Shown piece after piece: positions 1-6,105 of a DNA stretch of 19,143 nt. The stretch's first letter is position 1. Each line of letters opens with the position of its first letter. This DNA is from Nocardioidaceae bacterium (lineage in GTDB: Bacteria; Actinomycetota; Actinomycetes; Propionibacteriales; Nocardioidaceae), in NCBI GenBank assembly GCA_013696365.1, contig JACCYS010000250.1, positions 1 through 19,143 on the forward strand, read 5' to 3'. Both the position numbers and the translations under genes were made by a program. The notes under the pieces are model-generated. The model ran no database searches, was not told the origin of the DNA, and saw only the letters and a program-made list of their open reading frames with translations.

Positions 1-2
1 GG

Positions 3-377
3 CCCTCCGCCGACCTGCCCGGCAGGTCGCCCGCTGGGTGGATCGATGAACGCCCGTGGGGTCAGGTGCGGCTCATCGACCAGGGCGACGGCTTTCAGGT
101 CAAGCGGCTGGAGGTGCTACCCGGCCGGCGGCTGTCGCTGCAGCGGCACCGGTATCGCAGCGAGCACTGGCACGTGGTTCGTGGTGTGGCAACCGCAACT
201 GTCGGCGCCGCCGAGGTCGAGTTGGGCGCCGCGGGCAGCATCGACATTGCCGTCGGAGAGTTGCACCGGCTGGCCAATCACGGCGGGACCGACCTGGTGG
301 TGGTCGAGGTGGGCCGCGGCACGTACCTCGGCGACGACGACATCGAGCGGTTCGCCGACGACTTCGGCAGGGCCTGA
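3..377 (+). CDS. Cupin-domain mannose-6-phosphate isomerase type II-like protein (5' partial)
   Basis: The reading frame is open from the left edge to TGA at 375-377. The motif RPWG (bases 51-62), then KRLEVLPGRRLSLQRH and the RSEHWHVVRG segment, match the cupin barrel of type II phosphomannose isomerases, either the C-terminal domain of ManC/AlgA or a short stand-alone enzyme. That family interconverts mannose-6-P and fructose-6-P with a metal held by the cupin His/Glu residues; the H..RSEHW part is visible here. An internal GTG at 66 could serve as a start but lies after the conserved RPWG, so I place the true start beyond the window (or at an unrecognised codon). Whether an N-terminal nucleotidyltransferase domain is present cannot be seen. 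The gene converges on the DUF1416 gene and ends 23 bases before a strong hairpin. Family call fairly sure; exact reaction is inferred. Confidence 0.8.
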   Translation, partial: PSADLPGRSPAGWIDERPWGQVRLIDQGDGFQVKRLEVLPGRRLSLQRHRYRSEHWHVVRGVATATVGAAEVELGAAGSIDIAVGELHRLANHGGTDLVVVEVGRGTYLGDDDIERFADDFGRA

Positions 378-399
378 CCGACACCCCGCCCGCCCCCGC

Positions 400-451
400 A
401 AAGTTGTCACCGGCACACGGCGTTAGAACACCGTGTGCCGGTGACAACTTT
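400..451. terminator. Perfect 21-bp inverted repeat, bidirectional terminator
   Basis: Arms 400-420 and 431-451 are perfectly complementary (AAAGTTGTCACCGG..., 21 bp) with a 10-base loop. The hairpin sits between the stops of two convergent genes (377 and 456). The outer end is A-rich on the left and T-rich on the right, giving a short U tract in either direction. Its function as a terminator is inferred from position and structure. Confidence 0.85.
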
Positions 452-455
452 TGGG

Positions 456-760
456 TCAGATGGCGTCGAGGGCCAAGTCGACCTCGGCCACCCCACCGGT
501 ACGAGCGGCCACGAGCCGGTCGGCCGGCACCGCCTGTGGGGCGAGCGCACGGACGGTCCAGTTGCCCTCGGCGGCGAAGAAGCGGAACTGCCCGGTCGCC
601 GATGTCGGCACCTCGGCGGTGAACTCGCCGGTACGGTCGAGCAGCCGCACGTACGCCCCGCCGACCGGCTCACCGGCCCGGGTCACCACGCCTTGGATGA
701 CCGCCTGCTGCTTGAGATCGACGCCGTCGAGCGACGGGCCACCGGCTGTGGCGCCGCACA

Positions 761-761
<1 letters not shown>
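456..761 (-). CDS. DUF1416 family protein (SseC-like, sulfurtransferase partner)
   Basis: This 101-residue protein begins MCGATAGGP and contains the segments GGAYVRLLDRTGEFTAEVP and SATGQFRFFAAEGNWTVRAL, typical of the actinobacterial DUF1416/SseC family (Rv0814c/Rv3118 in M. tuberculosis). The fold is probably a small Ig-like beta sandwich. No enzymatic reaction is established that I can cite. The family is almost always encoded right after a rhodanese, hence its presumed role in sulfur metabolism. A start 22 codons upstream is possible, but the MCGA start is family-typical. It also overlaps the sseA stop by one base (TGATG), indicating translational coupling. The conserved Cys2 could carry sulfur; this is speculation. 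Confidence 0.9.
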
Positions 762-1609
<848 letters not shown>

Positions 1610-1652
1610 GGTGATGTGTCTCCCTGGTTGGCTGAGCGGGGTAGCGGGTGCT

Positions 1653-1669
1653 GCCCGTGCCGGACAGGC
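1653..1669 (-). promoter_or_regulatory. Small hairpin between leader peptide and sseA start
   Basis: On the minus strand GCCTGT and ACGGGC pair (six pairs, one G-T wobble) around a five-base loop. It lies between the stop of the Cys-rich leader ORF (1695) and the sseA ribosome-binding site (about 1619-1625). It could take part in attenuation, but the stem is short and I cannot compute competing folds. Confidence 0.3.
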
Positions 1670-1694
1670 TGGTCGGGCGGGGGCTCGCGCAGGT

Positions 1695-1772
1695 TCAGCG
1701 AGCCGGACACAACGCGGAGCACACGCGGCAGTGGTCCACTGCGCGCCGCTTGGTCAGCGGGGTGGTGTGCAC
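1695..1772 (-). CDS. Cys-rich putative leader peptide upstream of sseA (25 aa)
   Basis: A minus-strand frame starts at GTG (1772) and ends at TGA (1697-1695). The peptide begins MHTTPLTKRRAVDH and continues with CRVCSALC before PAR. It fits the actinobacterial 'putative leader peptide' pattern, in which an RR-x-VD motif is followed by a short Ser/Ala/Cys tail upstream of sulfur-assimilation genes. A purine-rich GAGGACAGG lies just upstream as a possible ribosome-binding site. Three Cys codons in eight residues would make ribosome progress sensitive to charged tRNA-Cys. No stable protein function is expected. The nearest gene downstream is sseA, 85 bases on. Confidence 0.7.
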   Translation of the reverse strand: MHTTPLTKRRAVDHCRVCSALCPAR

Positions 1773-1844
1773 ACCTGTGTCCTGTCCTCGGGGCTCTTGG
1801 CTGTCTCGCGGCAGGTCGGTCCGTCGACCGGTGCCGAACCCAGC

Positions 1845-1870
1845 GTCTCACGAATGCCGAACCAGTCTCA
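1845..1870. repeat. GTCTCA direct repeat pair, 20 bp apart, candidate operator
   Basis: GTCTCA occurs at 1845-1850 and 1865-1870, exactly 20 bp (two helical turns) apart. Each copy is preceded by GCCGAAC (1833-1839 and 1856-1862). One copy falls inside the spacer of the proposed promoter at 1860-1885 and the other near its start point. That geometry suits a repressor site, but the regulator is unknown. Confidence 0.4.
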
Positions 1871-1885
1871 TGATCTGGATGTTCC
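1860..1885 (-). promoter_or_regulatory. Candidate sigma-R/sigma-H-type promoter for leader peptide and sseA
   Basis: On the minus strand GGAAC (1885-1881) is followed after 18 bases by GTT (1862-1860). This matches the GGAAY-N18/19-GTT consensus of the thiol-oxidative-stress sigma factors SigR (Streptomyces) and SigH (mycobacteria). Transcription would start near 1852, about 80 bases before the leader peptide. The match is by motif only; it makes sense for a sulfur-transfer gene. Confidence 0.45.
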
Positions 1886-1904
1886 TCGAGCTCTGATCAG
1901 CCAC

Positions 1905-2198
1905 TCAACCGCCAGCAAAGGGGGGCAACAGGTCCACGGTCGCGCCTGGCGGGACCGCTACCTCGGCGGGTGCACGGGTGCCGACGGGCTGCTCGTCGAC
2001 GAGCACCGAGCACACCGACAACACCGAAGCGAAGCGGGCCGAGTCGACGTGCAGCGCCCGGGCGGAAGCGAGCACCTGCTCTAGCGACCCGGCCCCGACC
2101 TGCTCGGCCGGCACCCCCGCCGCCGCACGAATTGCTGCCCAGTACCGAACCTGTACGGGTACACCGTCTGTTGCGCTGATGTCACCGACCGGGTCCAT
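1905..2198 (-). CDS. MoaD/ThiS family sulfur-carrier protein
   Basis: This 97-residue protein has the beta-grasp carrier pattern: an early QVRYWAAIRAAAGVPAEQV, a middle region, then VAVPPGATVDLLPPFAGG at the end. The C-terminal Gly-Gly is the residue pair activated as an acyl-adenylate and converted to a thiocarboxylate in MoaD/ThiS-type carriers. Such carriers donate sulfur to molybdopterin, thiazole or cysteine synthesis. The exact pathway here is not decidable, since no MoaE or ThiG lies nearby. I chose the ATG at 2198 because the longer frame upstream has no family similarity. No clear Shine-Dalgarno is seen, so it may be leaderless. It heads the leftward sulfur cluster (sseA and DUF1416 downstream) and is divergent from the glnR-type gene. 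Confidence 0.85.
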   Translation of the reverse strand: MDPVGDISATDGVPVQVRYWAAIRAAAGVPAEQVGAGSLEQVLASARALHVDSARFASVLSVCSVLVDEQPVGTRAPAEVAVPPGATVDLLPPFAGG

Positions 2199-2222
2199 GT
2201 GGGCTATGGTGGTACACGCAAT

Positions 2223-2257
2223 GAGGCCTGGGGTTACCCCCTGGCCTCTTTGTGTTT
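2223..2257 (+). terminator. Terminator-like hairpin between divergent moaD-like and glnR genes
   Basis: GAGGCC (2223-2228) pairs with GGCCTC (2243-2248), and the inner GGGG pairs with CCCC around a short loop. The stem is followed on the plus strand by a T-rich run, TTTGTGTTT (2249-2257). There is no plus-strand gene ending here. It would therefore act as an early terminator or attenuator in the glnR leader, or as a 5'-UTR stem on the moaD-like side. Role inferred. Confidence 0.5.
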
Positions 2258-2386
2258 CTGCAGGGGGCGTTCGGCACACGACGTGGTGTGTTCCAGCGCT
2301 GACACGTTCAGCCAGTTTTGCAGAGCGACAACCGCACCGCCTCAGACCCCGGACCCGGACCGCTGCCTGCCGAAGGATGCCGACAT

Positions 2387-3211
2387 ATGGCCACCTTGCT
2401 TTTCCTCACCCCGTCACTGCCCGGCGGCGAAGCGCCTCGCAACCACGACTCGGCCGCCGAGATCTTGCCCTCGTTGGGTTTGCTCCCCCATCAGGTGAAG
2501 TTGCTGCCTGCCGAGGCCAGTGCGCTGCTGGACGCCCCGCCGTGCGATGCGGTCCTCGTCGATGGCCGCACCGATCTGGCCCACATCCGCGGCCTGACCC
2601 GGCTGCTTCGTACCACCGGCATCGACATCCCGCTGCTGTTGGTGCTCACCGAGGGCGGCATCGCGGTGGTCGCCGACGACTGGGGGATGGACGACGTCTT
2701 ACTTACCACCGCAGCCCCGGCCGAGGTCGAGGCCCGGCTGCGGTTGGCGACCGGCCGGCTGGCCCAGCGCGACGGCGAGGGTGACCGCGCGGTGATCGGC
2801 TCGGGCGGCCTTGCGATCGACGAGGTGTCGTACACCGCCAAGCTCGAGGGCCGCACACTCGATCTCACCTTCAAGGAGTTCGAGCTGGTCAAGTTCCTCG
2901 CGCAGCACCCGGGCCGGGTCTTCACCCGCCAGCAGTTGCTGCAGGAGGTCTGGGGCTATGACTACTTCGGCGGCACCCGCACGGTCGACGTACACGTACG
3001 CCGACTGCGAGCCAAGCTCGGCACCGACCACGAGATGCTGATCGGGACCGTTCGCAACGTCGGCTATCGGTTCATCGCCGAGCGCCGCGAGCGGATCGCA
3101 CCGGCCGCCACCGATGCCGATGTGTCCGCCGCCCCCGCCAGGACCTCCGCCGCCTCCGTCGGGACCCCTCTCCCGGGAGCCAGCAGCGCCGCGGCGCGCG
3201 TCACCAGCTGA
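2387..3211 (+). CDS. glnR: GlnR-type winged-helix response regulator
   Basis: The protein (274 aa) has an N-terminal receiver-like domain (about 1-122) with VDGR (Asp59) and the GlnR-typical DDWGMDDVLL stretch. An OmpR/PhoB winged helix follows (about 137-232) with DLTFKEFEL, RTVDVHVRRLRAKL and GTVRNVGYRF. It closely resembles actinobacterial GlnR, an orphan DNA-binding regulator of nitrogen and, with PhoP, phosphate-linked genes. The start at ATG 2387 has GAAGGA nine bases upstream and gives the usual MATLLFLTP beginning. The last ~40 residues are Ala/Ser/Thr/Pro-rich and look disordered; GlnR proteins are usually somewhat shorter. Synteny with sseA/DUF1416/moaD and mshD matches mycobacteria and Streptomyces. 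A paralogue of GlnR is the main alternative. Confidence 0.85.
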   Translation: MATLLFLTPSLPGGEAPRNHDSAAEILPSLGLLPHQVKLLPAEASALLDAPPCDAVLVDGRTDLAHIRGLTRLLRTTGIDIPLLLVLTEGGIAVVADDWGMDDVLLTTAAPAEVEARLRLATGRLAQRDGEGDRAVIGSGGLAIDEVSYTAKLEGRTLDLTFKEFELVKFLAQHPGRVFTRQQLLQEVWGYDYFGGTRTVDVHVRRLRAKLGTDHEMLIGTVRNVGYRFIAERRERIAPAATDADVSAAPARTSAASVGTPLPGASSAAARVTS

Positions 3212-3330
3212 GGCTGTACCTCCACACGCCACCCGGTGCCCCACGCACCAGCCGCAGCCAGCCCCTCCACACCACCGGTTCCGCAGGCACCTGTTCGGCT
3301 CACCGACGGGTGCGTATGGAACCGAATGAA

Positions 3331-3352
3331 GGCGGGGCAGGCCTGCCCCGCC
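3331..3352. repeat. Perfect 22-bp palindrome downstream of glnR
   Basis: The sequence GGCGGGGCAGG followed by its exact reverse complement forms a 22-bp perfect dyad without a spacer, 120 bases after the glnR stop. There is no T tract. It could be a terminator stem, a protein-binding site or part of a degenerate repeat. Bases 3212-3330 hold nothing I recognise. Confidence 0.6.
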
Positions 3353-3361
3353 GCGAGTCAC

Positions 3362-3418
3362 CACGGGCGGTGATGCAGCTGCGGGGCCAGTCCCCCCCCA
3401 GATGCATCACCGCCGGTT
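3362..3418. repeat. Palindromic repeat, copy 1
   Basis: This ~57-base unit starts CACGGGC and has arms GGTGATGCAGCT and AGATGCATCACC (one mismatch). It ends near CGCCGGTT. It aligns along its whole length with copy 2 at 4054-4109, apart from a one-base length difference and scattered substitutions mainly in the loop. The pair flanks the decayed sugar-transport remnant. Confidence 0.7.
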
Positions 3419-3441
3419 CGGAATGTGCACGCCAGCGACCG

Positions 3442-3672
3442 TCAGGCCACCATCGGGGGCGGATCTTGGGCGCCGGTCATGATCGCCACGGCCTCAGACA
3501 TCGAGTGCGACTTGGGTGTGATCACAGTCGCCCGGCGACCGAGCCGCTGGATGTGAATGCGATCAGCGACCTCGAACACGTGCGGCATGTTGTGGCTGAT
3601 GAAGATGACCGGCAGGCCGCGCTCCTTCACGTCACGGATCAGCTGCAACACCCGGTTTCCTTCCTTGACCCC
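3442..3672 (-). pseudogene. C-terminal remnant of a sugar ABC-transporter ATP-binding protein
   Basis: Reading leftward, the frame from GVKEGNRVLQLIRDV through VIFISHNMPHVFEVADRIH to the stop at 3442 matches the end of FrcA/RbsA-type sugar-import ATPases. It keeps the H-loop (SHN) and the family-typical C-terminus (MSEAVAIMTGAQDPP). Walker A, the signature motif and Walker B are absent, so about two thirds of the protein is missing. The frame is open a further 21 bases to an ATG at 3693, but that part no longer resembles the family. At about 3664-3672 the sequence changes into a LacI-family gene on the other strand. It cannot hydrolyse ATP and is taken as a gene fragment. Confidence 0.8.
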
Positions 3673-4044
3673 GACACCAGCCTGGTGATGCAAGACGTCC
3701 GCGACTCCGAGGCAGCTGAGGGCGCCGCGAGCGAGTTGCTAGCGCGCCCGGACAGCCCCACGGCCCTGTTCACCGCCCGGAACACGATCACGATCGGTGC
3801 GATCCGCGCCCTGCGCCACGCCCGTCTGCAGCAACGGGTCGCGCTCGTCGGCTTCGACGAGGTACCGCTGGCCGACCTACTCGACCCATCGGTGAGCGTG
3901 ATCGCCCAAGACATCACCGCCATCGGCCAACTGGCGGCTCGGCTGCTCTTCCAACGCCTGGCTGGGGATGACTCTCCGTACCGTGAGCACCTGATCCCGA
4001 CCCGGCTGATCTGCCGGGGTTCGGGCGAGATCACCCCACCTTGA
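3664..4044 (+). pseudogene. C-terminal remnant of a LacI-family sugar repressor
   Basis: From about LDPDTSLVMQDVRDSEAAEG onward the plus frame matches the second half of the periplasmic-binding-like sensor domain of LacI/GalR repressors. It includes PTALFTARNTITIGAIRALR, VALVGFDEVPLADLLDP and the terminal IPTRLICRGSGE. The helix-turn-helix and the first half of the sensor domain are gone. An open frame continues upstream to 3310, but that segment is only the antisense of the ABC-ATPase fragment, so a chimeric protein is unlikely to be functional. The stop at 4042-4044 is in the normal place for the family. It probably once controlled the adjacent divergent sugar-uptake operon. Confidence 0.8.
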
Positions 4045-4053
4045 GCCCACCCG

Positions 4054-4109
4054 CACGGGCGATGATGCATCTGCGACGTCAAGGCCCCGCAGATGCATCA
4101 TCCCCGGTT
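4054..4109. repeat. Palindromic repeat, copy 2
   Basis: This unit begins CACGGGC and has perfectly complementary arms GATGATGCATCTGCG (4061-4075) and its reverse complement ending at 4103, followed by CCCCGGTT. It is homologous to copy 1 at 3362-3418. It lies between the LacI remnant and the convergent nucleotidase stop (4149), so it may also serve as a terminator. Confidence 0.75.
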
Positions 4110-4148
4110 GGGACAGGCAACCCCGGTGACCGCCGCGGTGGGCGAACC

Positions 4149-5963
4149 TCAGGGCTGCACGTCGATCCGATTGGTCAACAACGGCGCATACGGGGAGTTG
4201 TCGCCGAGGTACTCAGCGAGGGCGTCCAGATCGATGCCGCCGCGGTACTTGTTGGTCCCGTCGGTGAAGATGGAGAACCCATCGCCTCCGTCGGACAGGA
4301 ACGAGTTCACCGCCACCCGGTAGGTCGCGGACCGGTCGATCGGCTCGCCACCCACCTCGACGCTGCTCTCGACCACCTTGGCGGCGCCGGTCTCGCTCTG
4401 ATCCCAGGTGTAGGTCAGACCGGACGGTTGCAGGACCCGCGGCGATGCCGCATTGTCCCCGGAGAACTGCTGGCGCAGCACCTCGAGCACCTGCTCACCG
4501 GTGAGGTCCATAGTGTCCACGTAGTTGCTGAACGGCTGCACCGTGAACGCAGCCCCGTAGGTCACGTCTCCGTCGGGCTCGGGAACCAGGTCGGCGCGGA
4601 TGCCGCCGGGATTCATGAAGGCGATGTCGGCGGGCGGGTCGTCCCCCGGTGCAGTCGCCCCACTGAACTGTCGCTGCGAGTCGGCGATCAGCAGGCCCAG
4701 CGGGGACTCGGCCGACGCGTCCTGGTCCCGGGTGATCGTTTGGGTCACCTGGCCGATGACGGCGTTGGCGATCTCGCCGACCAGCTCGGAGTAACGGTCG
4801 ATCAACCGGGTGATCCCCGTCGCGTCGATCGGGATGTCACGGGTAACGATCCTATTTTGCGCGTACGCGGCAGGCCGGACCACGTCCTTGTCCTTCCGGT
4901 CGAGCAGCAGGTGCACATTGGTCACCAGCCGACCGAAGCTGGAGGCACTGGTCAGCAACCGAGGAGTCCCCTTCTTGTCGGGCAGTGAACAGTTGTACGG
5001 CTGATGGGTGTGCCCGCTGATGATCGCGTCGATCCTCGGGCTGAGCCGGTCGTTGATGTCGACGATCGGCCCGGTGATGCCCGGGCACGCGTCGTAGACC
5101 GATGAGTCGGTGGTGAAGCCGCCCTCGTGCAGCAGCACCACGATCGACTCGACACCGTGGTCGCGCAGCCGCGGGACGAGCGCGTTGGCGGTGCGCGCCT
5201 CATCCTTGAACGTCAGGCCCCGGATGCCGTCTTGGCTGACGATCCCGGCCGTGCCTCGTAGCGTCATGCCGATGAAGGCCACCTTTATGCCGCCGACCTT
5301 GGTCACCTCCACCGAGCGCAACACCGAGCGGCCGGTGCGGTTTTTGATCACGTTGGCCGCGAGGTACTGGAACCGAGCCCCAGGAAAGGGCTCACCGTCG
5401 GGACAGGAGTCTTGGTTGTCGGCGCCGGCGCCGTCGTCGAGGCAGCCACCATGCTGCAGCCGGCGCAGCTCCTTGTAGCCCTCGTCAAACTCGTGATTAC
5501 CGACCGCGGCGACGTCGAGGCGCATCCGGTTCAGCGCCCGGATCGTCGGCTCGTCGTGGAAGGCGGCCGACAGCAGCGGCGAGGCGCCGACCAGGTCGCC
5601 CGCGGCGACCGTACGGCTACGGGCCCCGTTGGCGCGCGACTTGTCCCGCAACCGCTTCAGGTGGGTGGCGAGGTACTCGGCGCCGCCGGCCGGCGTGTTG
5701 TTGATCCGCCCGCTCGAGCTCTCGGCGGTGATCGGCTCGAGGTTGCCGTGGAAGTCGTTGATCGCCAGCAGATCGAGCTTTACGACGTTGCCGATATCGC
5801 GGGCATCCACCCGGTAGGTCTGCTGAGCTTTGGCCGCTGCGCCTGATCGGCCGTCGGTGTCCGGGCTTGCCTGAACAGGGAACGTGACACTTGCGGCGGA
5901 CACCGCAAGGACAGCGGCGCCGGAGACGATCAGCCGCAGGCTGCTGCTGTTTGGTCGAAACAT
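4149..5963 (-). CDS. Secreted bifunctional metallophosphatase/5'-nucleotidase (UshA-like)
   Basis: The 604-residue protein starts with a Sec signal peptide (about 1-31, hydrophobic LIVSGAAVLAVSAASV). The N-terminal calcineurin-like domain carries metal ligands in NDFHGN (69-74), GD (122-123), GNHEFDE (155-161), LLHEGG (His279) and GHTH (317-320). The C-terminal nucleotide-binding domain has MNPGGIRADL (about 450-459), VQPFSNYVD and FLSDGGDGFSIF. The family cleaves phosphate from extracellular nucleotides and nucleotide sugars. No C-terminal anchor motif is visible. The ATG at 5963 has AAGGGA eight bases upstream; the longer frame to 6257 would include the promoter and the mshD start. Its neighbours ppk and pst suggest phosphate scavenging. 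Substrate is not predictable from sequence alone. Confidence 0.92.
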   Translation of the reverse strand: MFRPNSSSLRLIVSGAAVLAVSAASVTFPVQASPDTDGRSGAAAKAQQTYRVDARDIGNVVKLDLLAINDFHGNLEPITAESSSGRINNTPAGGAEYLATHLKRLRDKSRANGARSRTVAAGDLVGASPLLSAAFHDEPTIRALNRMRLDVAAVGNHEFDEGYKELRRLQHGGCLDDGAGADNQDSCPDGEPFPGARFQYLAANVIKNRTGRSVLRSVEVTKVGGIKVAFIGMTLRGTAGIVSQDGIRGLTFKDEARTANALVPRLRDHGVESIVVLLHEGGFTTDSSVYDACPGITGPIVDINDRLSPRIDAIISGHTHQPYNCSLPDKKGTPRLLTSASSFGRLVTNVHLLLDRKDKDVVRPAAYAQNRIVTRDIPIDATGITRLIDRYSELVGEIANAVIGQVTQTITRDQDASAESPLGLLIADSQRQFSGATAPGDDPPADIAFMNPGGIRADLVPEPDGDVTYGAAFTVQPFSNYVDTMDLTGEQVLEVLRQQFSGDNAASPRVLQPSGLTYTWDQSETGAAKVVESSVEVGGEPIDRSATYRVAVNSFLSDGGDGFSIFTDGTNKYRGGIDLDALAEYLGDNSPYAPLLTNRIDVQP

Positions 5964-6006
5964 CACAAAGATCCCTTGAGTAATGGTTTGCTCACGGTCG
6001 ATCAGG

Positions 6007-6012
6007 ACTGTA
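6007..6012 (-). promoter_or_regulatory. Candidate -10 box of the 5'-nucleotidase gene
   Basis: On the minus strand TACAGT fits a primary-sigma -10 element, placing the start near 6000 and giving a ~37-base leader before the ATG at 5963. No good -35 is visible. Confidence 0.4.
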
Positions 6013-6092
6013 GTGGTCACTGTTGGAAAGCGATACGTCCAGAGGGCGGCGACTTTGTGAACTGCGGGCGATGCTCTACCAGCACGAGCGGC

Positions 6093-6098
6093 TAGGTT
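6093..6098 (+). promoter_or_regulatory. Candidate -10 box of mshD, leaderless start
   Basis: TAGGTT is followed seven bases later by GTG (6106), the spacing expected when transcription begins at the start codon. No Shine-Dalgarno precedes either GTG (6100 or 6106), in line with a leaderless message. Confidence 0.45.
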
Positions 6099-6105
6099 CG
6101 TGTGG

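Noticed and set aside
3310..3663. Upstream part of the open frame that runs into the LacI remnant
   Set aside because: It is only the antisense of the ABC-ATPase fragment and a palindromic repeat; it does not resemble a LacI DNA-binding domain, so I do not call a 244-residue fusion protein.
4041..4988. 315-codon plus-strand frame opposite the 5'-nucleotidase
   Set aside because: Antisense of a gene with all catalytic motifs present; composition typical of mirrored codons.
6052..6062. Single PHO-box-like unit GTTCACAAAGT (minus) upstream of the 5'-nucleotidase
   Set aside because: The neighbouring 11-base positions on both sides do not match the repeat, and a functional PHO box needs at least two units.
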